A stretch of 64,000 nucleotides of DNA from an uncultured Erysipelotrichaceae bacterium (lineage in GTDB: Bacteria; Bacillota_I; Bacilli_A; Erysipelotrichales; Coprobacillaceae): positions 7,549-71,548 of the forward strand of contig UPXV01000008.1 in assembly GCA_900538465.1 (NCBI GenBank). Reading direction: 5' to 3'. Below are positions 7,995-16,480 of this stretch, one piece after another. A program made the position numbers and the translations under genes. Positions within the stretch are counted from its first letter, which is position 1; each line of letters starts with the position of its first letter. The notes beneath the pieces are model-generated. The model did no database searches, was not told the DNA's origin, and saw only the letters and a list, made by a program, of their open reading frames with translations.

Positions 7995-8846
7995 TTATTT
8001 TTGATAAGAAAAGAACTGTTGTATAAATTCTTGAATTCTTGGGTTTAAATCTTCTTGTTTTCTTGTGATAAAGACAATATCACTATAGATTCCTTTATCC
8101 ATCAAAGGAACAGTTATGAGATGGCTATTTTGAATAAGGGTTAAAGCACTTTGAGGGACAATTGCAATTCCAAGGTGACAAGAAGCCCATATTAAGGATG
8201 TACGACAATCATCACTGGTCATTTTAATAAAAGGATTAAAATGAAGATTTAGGCAATAATCAGTAATGAGAGGAAGATATCTTTGATGAATAATCAAAGG
8301 TAATCCTTGATAATCTTTCATATGATTCATATTTGGATTTAAATATTGTGATGTTCCAACAGCCACCATAGGTTCTTTTATAAAGTGTTGAACATGCACT
8401 TGACTTTGATCAAAAGGAGTTCTGACAATTCCTAAATCAATATTATGAGCGATTAATAAATCAATCAATTCATATGTTGTTCCTTCATGAATACGAAAGG
8501 AAAGATTTTGATGTTGTTGGATATAATCTGAGATATTTTCAATCAAAGCACAATTTGATGAAGTAATACCGATTCTTAAGACTTCATTTTGTGTTTCTTT
8601 CATTTCATGGAGTGTCATTTCATGAAGCGTAATCATTTGAAGAGAACGTTTATAGAAAAGACGTCCAGCATTTGTCAATTCTACTTTTCTATGACCACGT
8701 TTTAAGAGTTGCACACCGACTTCTTCTTCTAATTGTTTTAATTGCATAGACAAAGGAGGTTGTGCCATATGAAGTGTTTTGGCTGCTTTAGAGATTGTTC
8801 CTTCTTCTACAATTGTTTTAAAGTAAATCATTTGTTTAATATCCAT
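7995..8846 (-). CDS. LysR-family transcriptional regulator
   Basis: This 283-residue protein has a canonical N-terminal HTH (YFKTIVEEGTISKAAKTLHMAQPPLSMQLKQLE) and a periplasmic-binding-protein-like effector domain from about residue 90 on (VLRIGITSSNCALI). It is transcribed away from the ABC exporter genes, with 99 bp between the start codons. LysR proteins usually control such divergent neighbours, so it probably regulates the exporter in response to a small molecule. An 18-bp palindrome lies in the shared region. A tandem duplication of five residues (TLHEM twice, about residues 73-82) sits in the linker helix that forms the dimer. Confidence 0.92.
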   Translation of the reverse strand: MDIKQMIYFKTIVEEGTISKAAKTLHMAQPPLSMQLKQLEEEVGVQLLKRGHRKVELTNAGRLFYKRSLQMITLHEMTLHEMKETQNEVLRIGITSSNCALIENISDYIQQHQNLSFRIHEGTTYELIDLLIAHNIDLGIVRTPFDQSQVHVQHFIKEPMVAVGTSQYLNPNMNHMKDYQGLPLIIHQRYLPLITDYCLNLHFNPFIKMTSDDCRTSLIWASCHLGIAIVPQSALTLIQNSHLITVPLMDKGIYSDIVFITRKQEDLNPRIQEFIQQFFSYQK

Positions 8847-8889
8847 AATTTCTCCTATATTTATAAAGTATACTGATTATATGAAATAT

Positions 8890-8907
8890 ATATTATACAT
8901 ATAATAT
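8890..8907. promoter_or_regulatory. Palindromic candidate LysR operator
   Basis: ATATTATA - CA - TATAATAT is a perfect 8-bp inverted repeat in the divergent lysR/ABC intergenic region, about 40 bp from each start codon. A T-rich interrupted dyad here fits a LysR binding site. It could also be a pair of overlapping -10 elements. Confidence 0.5.
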
Positions 8908-8945
8908 CATTTCGTTTATAATAAAACAAGAAAGAGGTGTATTCT

Positions 8946-10646
8946 ATGTGGATGAAATATATAAAACCTTATCGTTTTCAAGCAATAACAGGCTTTATTT
9001 TTAAAATGATAGAAGCGTTTTTTGAATTAATTGTTCCATTAGTGGTTGCTGATATTATTGATAATGGAATTGCCAATAAGAATCAGCAATATATTTTAAA
9101 AATGGGAGTTGTTCTTTTTTTATTAGCCTTGATTGGATATAGTTGTGCTTTGGTTTGTCAATATTTTGCATCAAAGACATCACAAGGTTTTGGAACTTAT
9201 TTAAGAAATGATATGTTTAAAGCCATTAATCGTTATGATTATGAGGAATTGGATGAAATTGGAACACCATCATTGATTACACGTATGACAAATGATGTCA
9301 ATCAATTACAGGTTGCGGTTGCAATGGCTATTCGTTTGGTTTCGCGTTCTCCTTTTTTAATCATGGGTTCTTTAATTATGGCTTTTCGAATTAATGTTGA
9401 GATGGCTTTGATCTTTTTGTTAACATCACCATTATTAGCTTTAGCCATCTATTTGGTTATGTCTCATTCATTACCCCTTTATGTTCGTATTCAAAAACAA
9501 CTTGATAAAGTTTCATTGGTTTGTCGTGAAAATTTATCAGGGATTAGAGTTATCCGTGCTTTTTCAAAACAATATCAAGAAAAGAACCGTTTTGATGAAG
9601 CAACACAAAGACAAAAAGATATGCAGATTAAAGTTGGAAAATTATCTGCTTTATTAAATCCTTGTACAAGTATAATTGTCAATTGTGCTATTCTTTGTAT
9701 TCTTTATGTTGGAGGATTAAAAGTCAATGTTGGAACACTAACGCAAGGAGAAGTAATAGCGTTAATTAATTATATGAATCAAATTCTATTATCAATGTTT
9801 GTTTTTGCAAATGTGATTGTGATCTTCAATAAAGCCAGTGCAAGCTATAAACGTGTTCAAGAAGTTTTGGCTATTCAACCACATATTCATGATGGTCAAC
9901 AAAATTATAGTGATGATAGTGCTCCAATCGTCGAATTTCAAGATGTTTCTTTTGCTTATCAAAATGCTGATGCTTTAAAGAATATTTCTTTTCAAGTGAA
10001 AAAAGGGGAAACAATAGGGATTATTGGAGGAACTGGTTCAGGAAAATCAACATTGGTCAATTTAATTCCACGCTTTTATGAAGCAACATCAGGGAAGATT
10101 CTTATAAAGGGTTATCCGGTAGATAATTATTCATTTTCATTTTTAAGAAAGATGATTGGAATTGTTCCTCAACAAGCGGTTTTATTTAGTGGCAGTATCA
10201 AAGATAACTTAAAATGGGGTCGAAAAGACGCTACTGATATGGAAATGAGAGAAGCATTGTCACTTGCTCAGGCGGACTTTGTAGAAGAGTTAGAACAAGG
10301 ATTGGATACATATATTCATCAAGGGGGTAAGAATCTCTCTGGGGGACAAAGACAACGTTTAACGATTGCAAGAGCATTGGTGAAAAAACCAGAAATCTTA
10401 ATTCTTGATGATAGTGCCAGTGCTTTAGATTTTGCGACTGATGCTGCTTTAAGAAAGTCATTGAAGTCTATCCAACAAACAACTTTTATTGTTTCTCAAA
10501 GAGTGAGTAGTTTAATGCATGCCAATCAGATTATTGTTTTAAGTCATGGGGAAATGGTTGGTTTAGGAAGTCATGAAGAATTGATGAAAAATTGTGAAGT
10601 TTATCGTGAAATTGCAACATCACAATTATCAGGGGAGGTGGCATAA
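8946..10646 (+). CDS. ABC exporter half-transporter with degenerate ATP site (subunit 1 of heterodimer)
   Basis: The ATG at 8946 follows GAGG by eight bases and gives 566 residues. About 310 residues of six-helix transmembrane domain precede an ATPase domain with Walker A (GGTGSGKST) and signature LSGGQRQRL. Walker B ends ILILDDSASALD, with Asp in place of the catalytic Glu, and the H-loop reads VSQRVS, with Gln in place of His. These substitutions mark the degenerate-site subunit of heterodimeric exporters such as BmrCD, LmrCD and TM287/288. It overlaps the partner gene by one base (TAATG). Substrates are probably lipophilic drugs or peptides; the divergent LysR gene may control it. Confidence 0.93.
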   Translation: MWMKYIKPYRFQAITGFIFKMIEAFFELIVPLVVADIIDNGIANKNQQYILKMGVVLFLLALIGYSCALVCQYFASKTSQGFGTYLRNDMFKAINRYDYEELDEIGTPSLITRMTNDVNQLQVAVAMAIRLVSRSPFLIMGSLIMAFRINVEMALIFLLTSPLLALAIYLVMSHSLPLYVRIQKQLDKVSLVCRENLSGIRVIRAFSKQYQEKNRFDEATQRQKDMQIKVGKLSALLNPCTSIIVNCAILCILYVGGLKVNVGTLTQGEVIALINYMNQILLSMFVFANVIVIFNKASASYKRVQEVLAIQPHIHDGQQNYSDDSAPIVEFQDVSFAYQNADALKNISFQVKKGETIGIIGGTGSGKSTLVNLIPRFYEATSGKILIKGYPVDNYSFSFLRKMIGIVPQQAVLFSGSIKDNLKWGRKDATDMEMREALSLAQADFVEELEQGLDTYIHQGGKNLSGGQRQRLTIARALVKKPEILILDDSASALDFATDAALRKSLKSIQQTTFIVSQRVSSLMHANQIIVLSHGEMVGLGSHEELMKNCEVYREIATSQLSGEVA

Positions 10647-12394
10647 TGGATATAAAGACAATCAAAAGACTTATTTCATTTTGTCGTCCTTATATGAAGT
10701 ATTTATATATGGCATTGCTTTTTTCAGCGGGACAGATTATTTTTACTTTATTGACACCAGTTTTAATTGGACAGGCAGTGGATCATATTATTGGTGTTGG
10801 TTTGGTTGAATTTGATTTGTTGTTAGAAAAAATGATTCTTATTGCTGTGTGTGTATGTATTGCAGAGGTTTTTGATTGGTTGGTTGTGAGAATGTCTAAT
10901 ACAATGACTTATTCTATTACTAAAGATTTAAGAACACAGTTGTTTGCAAAATATACAACTTTACCTTTATGTTATATTGATGGTCATTCTCATGGTGATT
11001 TATTGAGTCGTATGATTAATGATATTGATTTAATTGGAGACGGATTGTTACAAGGTTTTACACATCTTTTTAGTGGTATAGCAACGATTATTGGAACAAT
11101 TTGTTTTATGTTGTATATTAATATTCCAGTTGCTTTGATTGTTATTGTTTTAACGCCTTTATCTTTGGTTGTAGCGACTTTTATTGCCAATCGTACATAT
11201 AAGTATTTTCAAGAACAATTGTCTTTACGTGGTGAGTTGAGTGGCTATGTTGAAGAAATGGTTGGAAATCAAAAAGTTGTTAAGGCTTTTGGATATGAAA
11301 AAGAAAATGAAGAACGATTTATGGAAATCAATCAAAGAGTCTATGTAAGTGGTGTAAAATCACAATTTTTAGGAGCATTAGCAAATCCTAGTACACGTGT
11401 TGTGAATAATATTGTTTATGCGAGTGTTTGTATTGCTGGTTCATTATTTGTTGTATCTGGAAAGATGAGTGTTGGGGCATTATCAAGCTTTTTAAGTTAT
11501 GCTAATCAATATACAAAACCATTTAATGAAATTTCTAATGTTTTTACAGAATTGCAGACAGCTTTTGCAAGTGCAAATCGTGTTTTTCAATTGTTAGATA
11601 CAAAGAGTGAAGATGTTATTGAAAATCCAAAACAGTTAGAAAATGTAAAAGGACATATTCAAATTCAAAATCTTTCATTTTCATATGAAGACGATCAAAA
11701 ATTAATTGAAGATTTAAATGTTGAAGCAAAGCCAGGACAAACGATTGCAATTGTAGGACCAACAGGTTGTGGAAAAACAACTTTAATTAATCTATTAATG
11801 AGATTTTATGAACCTAAAGCTGGAAAGATTCTGATTGATGGAGTCAATACTCAAGACATGCAAAGAGAATATTTACGTAGTCTTTATGGAATGGTTTTAC
11901 AGGATTCATGGTTGTTTGCTGGAACAATCAAAGAAAATATTGCTTATGGTCGTGATGCTAGTGATGAAGAAATTATGGAAGCAGCCAAGAGTGCACATGC
12001 GCATAAATTTATTATGCAACTTAAAGATGGTTATGAGACTTTTGTCAGTGAAGAAGGTGGAAATCTTTCTCAAGGACAAAAACAATTGTTATGTATTGCA
12101 CGTATTATGTTGATGAAACCACCAATGTTGATTTTAGATGAAGCAACGTCTTCTATTGATACCCGTACAGAAAAACAAATTCAGGATGCTTTTGATAAGA
12201 TGATGAAAGGAAGAACAACTTTTATTGTTGCTCATCGATTATCAACTATTCAAAAAGCAGATCAGATCCTTGTCATGAATCATGGACAAATTATTGAACA
12301 AGGTCGTCATGAAGAATTATTAAAACAAAACGGTTTTTATCATCATTTATATTATAGTCAGTTTGATATTCAAGATGAAAAGGAAAGAAAATAG
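10646..12394 (+). CDS. ABC exporter half-transporter with consensus ATP site (subunit 2 of heterodimer)
   Basis: The 582 residues comprise a six-helix transmembrane domain (to about residue 320) and an ATPase domain. That domain has Walker A GPTGCGKTT, Walker B MLILDEATSSID with the catalytic Glu intact, and a normal H-loop (VAHRLS). Its signature is LSQGQKQLL rather than LSGGQ. Paired with the upstream subunit this leaves one normal and one crippled ATP site, the typical asymmetry of BmrCD/LmrCD-type multidrug exporters. The two genes are translationally coupled. Exact substrates cannot be read from the sequence. Confidence 0.93.
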   Translation: MDIKTIKRLISFCRPYMKYLYMALLFSAGQIIFTLLTPVLIGQAVDHIIGVGLVEFDLLLEKMILIAVCVCIAEVFDWLVVRMSNTMTYSITKDLRTQLFAKYTTLPLCYIDGHSHGDLLSRMINDIDLIGDGLLQGFTHLFSGIATIIGTICFMLYINIPVALIVIVLTPLSLVVATFIANRTYKYFQEQLSLRGELSGYVEEMVGNQKVVKAFGYEKENEERFMEINQRVYVSGVKSQFLGALANPSTRVVNNIVYASVCIAGSLFVVSGKMSVGALSSFLSYANQYTKPFNEISNVFTELQTAFASANRVFQLLDTKSEDVIENPKQLENVKGHIQIQNLSFSYEDDQKLIEDLNVEAKPGQTIAIVGPTGCGKTTLINLLMRFYEPKAGKILIDGVNTQDMQREYLRSLYGMVLQDSWLFAGTIKENIAYGRDASDEEIMEAAKSAHAHKFIMQLKDGYETFVSEEGGNLSQGQKQLLCIARIMLMKPPMLILDEATSSIDTRTEKQIQDAFDKMMKGRTTFIVAHRLSTIQKADQILVMNHGQIIEQGRHEELLKQNGFYHHLYYSQFDIQDEKERK

Positions 12395-12395
12395 T

Positions 12396-12966
12396 ATGGA
12401 AAGATTAGAAACACAAAGACTTATTTTAAGGCCATTTTGTAAAGATGATGTCGCTGCCATTTATGATATCTTTAGTGATGTAGAAGTTAACCGCTTTTTA
12501 CCTTGGTTTCCTTTGCAATCAAAAGAGGAAGCACAAAAGTTTCTTGAAGAAAGATATCTCAGTCAAGAGAGTGGTTATCAATATGCCATATGTTTAAAAA
12601 ACAATCATGTTCCTATTGGATATATTCATGTAAGTGGGGGATGAGAGTCATGATTTTGGCTATGGTTTAAAAAAAGAGTTTTGGCATCAAGGAATTGTTA
12701 GTGAAGCATGTCAGGTGGTTATTGAGGTATTAAAAAAGGATAACATTCCTTTTATAACTGCAACACATGATATTTTGAATCCTCATAGTGGAATGGTCAT
12801 GAAAAAAATAGGGATGACATATCAATACACTTATCAAGAACATTGGATGCCAAAAGATATAGATGTGACATTTCGCATGTATCAGCTTAATTTTCAAAAG
12901 GATATCCCAGTCTATAAAAAATATTGGGATATGTATCCACATAGTATAGAAAAAAACAATCTGTAG
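12396..12966 (+). pseudogene. GNAT acetyltransferase (RimJ/RimL type) interrupted by a frameshift
   Basis: The first frame (ATG at 12396 after AAGGAA) reads ERLETQRLILRPF, a typical RimJ/RimL-like GNAT start, and ends early at HVSGG-stop. The matching continuation (GDESHDFGYGLKKEFWHQG) lies in the next frame to 12966. The break falls in a run of five G (12636-12640). Removing one G restores a continuous protein of about 190 residues reading SGDESHDFGYGL. The gene is therefore inactivated, phase-variable or carries a sequencing error. It follows the ABC exporter by one base, so it belongs to that operon. The substrate is unknown. Confidence 0.8.
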
Positions 12967-12984
12967 GGGATACAGATTGTTTTA
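12953..12984. terminator. Bidirectional terminator after the GNAT pseudogene
   Basis: AACAATCTGTA (12955-12965) and TACAGATTGTT (12971-12981) form a perfect 11-bp stem with a 5-nt loop and A/T runs on both sides. The GNAT stop codon is inside it. Confidence 0.8.
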
Positions 12985-13485
12985 CTTTGAAATAATTTTT
13001 CTAAGTTCTGTTTTATCAACAAAACGTGTTGAGAAACTGTAATCTTTTTGTGCATAAACAAATGACATTTTGTTGTTATAAGTAAAATTGACTTTTTTCA
13101 GTTTTCTGTAATCAATCATCATTCTTCCAACCATCATATTCTTTCTTCCTACCATGACTAAGTTGGAAGCAAAGAAAGCAAATACCACAGCAACAAATGC
13201 AGCAATATTTAAACCATTACGATAGACATTCATACTGTCATTTAAAAGGCCATAAACCATAGCGATAATCCCACCGACAAATCCAACAACATAAATAAGT
13301 GTTAAAACTGAATAAAATATTTTTCCAGTTGTATTGAAACAAAATCTAAGAGAATGATCTAATTTCTTGCAACGGAAAATTGTAACAACAATATTAGCGA
13401 TTGTATAAGAGAACCACAGAATAATGATTAAAAGTAGAAATGAAAATACAGATAAAATAACTTCTGACATACTGACACTAGACAT
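12982..13485 (-). CDS. Three-helix membrane protein of unknown function
   Basis: The ATG at 13485 follows AAAGGAAG. The 167-residue protein has three strong hydrophobic segments at about residues 8-36, 56-81 and 90-112, then a cytosolic tail of about 50 basic and aromatic residues (DYRKLKKVNFTYNNK). The tail resembles the small PH-like or DUF5673-like domains attached to membrane helices in many Bacillota, but I cannot assign a family with confidence. It stands alone on the minus strand, convergent with the exporter operon. Confidence 0.55.
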   Translation of the reverse strand: MSSVSMSEVILSVFSFLLLIIILWFSYTIANIVVTIFRCKKLDHSLRFCFNTTGKIFYSVLTLIYVVGFVGGIIAMVYGLLNDSMNVYRNGLNIAAFVAVVFAFFASNLVMVGRKNMMVGRMMIDYRKLKKVNFTYNNKMSFVYAQKDYSFSTRFVDKTELRKIISK

Positions 13486-13600
13486 ATACTAAACTTCCTT
13501 TCATATGTCTCTATTATACATAGAATTTGTAACCAACGCAAAGAAAATATGTGAAAACTTGTAGAATTTGTTATATAATACAAATCGAGGATGTGAAAAT

Positions 13601-14335
13601 ATGAAAGATTTAGTAACTTATGAAAAAAGACAGGTAGAAATATGTGAAGTTGATTATATGGGACAGTACCATATTCATCATCTTTTTAATCGTTTTGCTG
13701 AAATAGCAACTATAAATGCCAAAATGATTGGCTTGTGGAATGAGAAAATGATGGAAAACTATGGATGGGTTGTTGCAAAACAATCTTTACATTTGGATGA
13801 ACCTATTTATTATAAAGATGTTATTGAATTATCAACAATTGTTAATAATGGTTCATTTGTTTCCTTTCCAAGATATTATTTTATTAAAAAGGGTGATCAT
13901 CAAATTGGTTATTGTTCATCTGTATGGACATTAATTGATATTCATAAACGTCGTATTGTTTCACCTAAAAGAATTGGATTAGATGTTTTAAAAGTTGATC
14001 ATGATATTTATTTAGAAGAACCCCAAAATATTGATGTGAATTTAGAAATGAATTATATGACAACAAGAAAGGTTTTGTATAGTGATGTTGATACTAATCA
14101 ACATATGAACAATACCAGATATATTCAATGGGCCTTAGATGTTATTGATTATGATATTCATAAAAATTATTTTATGAGTGATATAACAATTCAATATAAA
14201 AAAGAAATCCGTCCTTTAGAAGATGTAGAAATTTATTTAGGACAACAACAACAACGTTTTGTGATTGAAGGAAAAAATCATGAAGGACAAGTTTATTTTG
14301 TTATTGAAATTGAATTTCAAAAAAGAAAAATGTAA
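13601..14335 (+). CDS. Acyl-ACP thioesterase (FatA-like hotdog fold)
   Basis: The ATG at 13601 after GAGG is preferred over an ATG 11 codons upstream without a ribosome site. The 244-residue protein shows two hotdog-fold halves. The first has YMGQYHIHHLFNRFAEIATINA and a GWVVAKQSLHLD strand. The second has the SDVDTNQHMNNTRYIQWALD signature of bacterial FatA-type thioesterases, with the catalytic Asn/His region. It hydrolyses acyl-ACP to free fatty acid, ending chain elongation. The gene is monocistronic. Confidence 0.88.
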   Translation: MKDLVTYEKRQVEICEVDYMGQYHIHHLFNRFAEIATINAKMIGLWNEKMMENYGWVVAKQSLHLDEPIYYKDVIELSTIVNNGSFVSFPRYYFIKKGDHQIGYCSSVWTLIDIHKRRIVSPKRIGLDVLKVDHDIYLEEPQNIDVNLEMNYMTTRKVLYSDVDTNQHMNNTRYIQWALDVIDYDIHKNYFMSDITIQYKKEIRPLEDVEIYLGQQQQRFVIEGKNHEGQVYFVIEIEFQKRKM

Positions 14336-14378
14336 TGGTTTTCTTTTCATAATTTGAAAAATATTGTCAAAAAATTAT

Positions 14379-14471
14379 GCTATTATGTATTCGTCCCAAA
14401 TATCTATAATAGTATTCGTTTTCCCGTAACAGAATACAGATATGGAAATACTACCGTATGGTAGTTTTTTC
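14379..14471 (+). promoter_or_regulatory. Candidate transcription attenuator/leader upstream of fic
   Basis: An extended -10 (TGC-TATTAT, 14378-14386) is followed at about 14393 by a structured leader. ATATCT (14400-14405) can pair with AGATAT (14438-14443), and GTATTC (14412-14417) with GAATAC (14432-14437), closing a 14-nt loop. Then ACTACC/GGTAGT (14450-14455 with 14460-14465) plus six T form an intrinsic terminator. TAGTATT (14410-14416) can instead pair with AATACTA (14447-14453), which would disrupt both the first hairpin and the terminator. This mutually exclusive arrangement suggests a riboswitch-like or protein-controlled attenuator. It matches no riboswitch consensus that I recognise. 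Confidence 0.4.
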
Positions 14472-14604
14472 TTTTATGGGGATACTTAATAGTTAAAAAT
14501 ATATAATCATATAGATATGTATTATAAAAAGAATGAAACATATGAAAAAAATGATTGAATATTTTCATATGTTGTGTTAAAAATATAGAAAAGGAGATGA
14601 TTAT

Positions 14605-15810
14605 ATGCAATATGTTTCTTTAAAAAAATATTTTCATATTGATGAAAATAAATGTAATGAGCTTTATAAAAAACGTTTGGAAAGTGAATCTTGCAGAAGA
14701 TTAGCAATTAAGATTAATCATTTAGAATGTTTCTATGTTGTTACTGAGGAAATGTTGAATTTAATGACAGATATCTATTCTATAAATACATGGTTAGAAA
14801 AGATCTTAGGTTCAGAAAGCTTACCAAGTATGGCTCAATATTATTTGATTATAAAGTCTTTAATTGAAGAAATTAAAAGTTCAAATAAGATGGAAGGAAT
14901 ATATAGTACAAGAAAAGAAATTGAAGAAATGATTCATATTGCTCCTCCTAAAAAATATAAGCGTTTTTATGGAATGGTTAATAAATATTCTAAGTTAATT
15001 AATGAAGAATTTGATGGGATAGAATCTTGTTTAGATATAAGGGAACTTTATAATGAGATTTTATTAGGTGATGTTATTAATGAAAATAAAAAAGATGCAC
15101 CTGATGGAATCATTTTTAGAAAAGAGAGTGTATCAATAGATTCAGGAACAAGAATTATTCATAAAGGAATTGAAGGAGAAAGTCATATTATTGAAATGAT
15201 GGATAAGTCTCTTAAAATCTTAAATGATGAAAGCATTGCTTTATTAATAAGGGTTGCTATTTTTCATTATTTGTTTGAATATATTCATCCTTTTTATAAT
15301 GGTAATGGACGTATGGGAAGATTTCTTGCGAGTGGTTATCTTTCTAAAGAATTTAATATTTTGTGTGCTTTGCAACTTTCTATTGCATGTAGTCATGATA
15401 GTAAGAAATATTATGATGCCTTTGAACTTACAAATGATGTAAGAAACAAGTCTGATTTAACGGTCTTTATCATTCGTTTTTTAGAGATATATCTTTCAGG
15501 TTTAAAAGAGTTGAAAGAGAGTATTGAATATACAATGGATATCTATGTGTCTTTAAAAGAAAAAATGAATCATTTTATAGATGATAAATATAAAGATTTT
15601 ATGGAGTTTTTATTGGAAGTGACATTGTTTGGGCCTAATGGGGGAATTTCAATGGCTGAACTTGTTCAAATAACTTCAAAAACACAACAGACGTTAAGAA
15701 GTCATATAAAAGCAATAAATAAAGATTATCATTTTATTGATGTTGAAAGTTCTCATAAACCCTATATGTATAAAATTGATATTGATGCCATTTCATCATT
15801 AAAAAAATAA
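14605..15810 (+). CDS. Fic-domain protein, class II (N-terminal inhibitory motif)
   Basis: Fic enzymes transfer AMP or another phosphate-containing group to protein hydroxyls. The 401-residue protein has the core HPFYNGNGRMGRF (catalytic H228), and the inhibitory helix SNKMEG (S93 to G98) lies N-terminal to it. It therefore belongs to the self-inhibited class II, in which E97 would block ATP positioning. The Mg-binding acidic position of the usual HPFx(D/E)GN motif is Asn here. After the Fic core comes a C-terminal winged-helix-like region (about residues 340-400, TSKTQQTLRSHIKAINKDY), common in stand-alone Fic proteins. No antitoxin gene is adjacent. The ATG has a strong AAAAGGAGATG site. 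Confidence 0.93.
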   Translation: MQYVSLKKYFHIDENKCNELYKKRLESESCRRLAIKINHLECFYVVTEEMLNLMTDIYSINTWLEKILGSESLPSMAQYYLIIKSLIEEIKSSNKMEGIYSTRKEIEEMIHIAPPKKYKRFYGMVNKYSKLINEEFDGIESCLDIRELYNEILLGDVINENKKDAPDGIIFRKESVSIDSGTRIIHKGIEGESHIIEMMDKSLKILNDESIALLIRVAIFHYLFEYIHPFYNGNGRMGRFLASGYLSKEFNILCALQLSIACSHDSKKYYDAFELTNDVRNKSDLTVFIIRFLEIYLSGLKELKESIEYTMDIYVSLKEKMNHFIDDKYKDFMEFLLEVTLFGPNGGISMAELVQITSKTQQTLRSHIKAINKDYHFIDVESSHKPYMYKIDIDAISSLKK

Positions 15811-15888
15811 TATCATATTTGTAGTTTGAAAATAACTATATGAGTTTATCCCTTAACAATATTATCAATGAAAAATAGGAGGCTAAAT

Positions 15889-16476
15889 ATGAAAGAACTA
15901 CAAATGCCTATAATCTATGATCAACAACAAAGAATAGGATATGGTGGAAATCAAGATTGGTTTGAAGATAATTGGGCACAAATGGCAGGATGTGCAAGTG
16001 TTTTGGCAAGCAATCTTTATGCTTATTACCATCAACAAGCTTGTTATAAGAAACCAGATTTTTTAAAAATCATGGAAGAGATGTTTACCTTAATGACACC
16101 AGGAAGAATGGGATATCCATTCTTATATAAATTTGCAAGAACTTTTCAAAAGAAAATGGTTGAAGAAAATATTTATTTAAAGCCAATCTATCAAAAGAAA
16201 TCAAAAAATTATAAACAGGCTTTATCTTTTGTATTAAAGAGTATTGATGAAGGAGATCCAGTAGGAATGTTGATTCTTCATCATCGTGCCAAAGAATTAG
16301 AAGATGATAATTGGCATTGGATATGTATTAGTGGTTATAAAAAAAGTGAATCTCATTATTGTATTATTTTTTCGGATTGTGGGAAACGCAGAGAAATTGA
16401 TTCACGTATTTTGTTTGATATGCATCATCAAAATGTCTTTAAAATGGTACGTATGCAAAAAGATCCTACAAAGTAG
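15889..16476 (+). CDS. Papain-fold cysteine-peptidase-like protein of unknown function
   Basis: The ATG at 15889 is seven bases after AGGAGG. The 195-residue protein has no signal peptide. It shows a Q...GC arrangement (WAQMAGCASVLASN, Cys about residue 35), a later DNWHWICISGY with a candidate catalytic His, and FSDCGKR with a candidate Asp. That order (Gln, Cys, His, Asp) fits papain/C39-like peptidases or BtrH-like acyltransferases. The function is inferred from motif order alone and no specific family is recognised. It lies downstream of fic and converges with rluA, sharing a hairpin that contains both stop codons. Confidence 0.55.
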   Translation: MKELQMPIIYDQQQRIGYGGNQDWFEDNWAQMAGCASVLASNLYAYYHQQACYKKPDFLKIMEEMFTLMTPGRMGYPFLYKFARTFQKKMVEENIYLKPIYQKKSKNYKQALSFVLKSIDEGDPVGMLILHHRAKELEDDNWHWICISGYKKSESHYCIIFSDCGKRREIDSRILFDMHHQNVFKMVRMQKDPTK

Positions 16477-16480
16477 GATC
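16462..16480. terminator. Shared hairpin at the converging stop codons
   Basis: GATCCTAC - AAA - GTAGGATC is a perfect 8-bp stem in which both the plus- and minus-strand genes end (11-nt coding overlap). U-tracts are weak, so termination efficiency is uncertain. Confidence 0.5.

Noticed and set aside
12396..12966. Two separate small genes at the GNAT locus (12363-12644 and 12634-12966).
   Set aside because: Neither half is a complete GNAT fold, the second has no ribosome site, and one-base removal in a G run fuses them into a normal protein.
14393..14471. Purine or preQ1 riboswitch before fic.
   Set aside because: The conserved loops and junction sequences of those classes are absent; only the alternative pairings remain as evidence.
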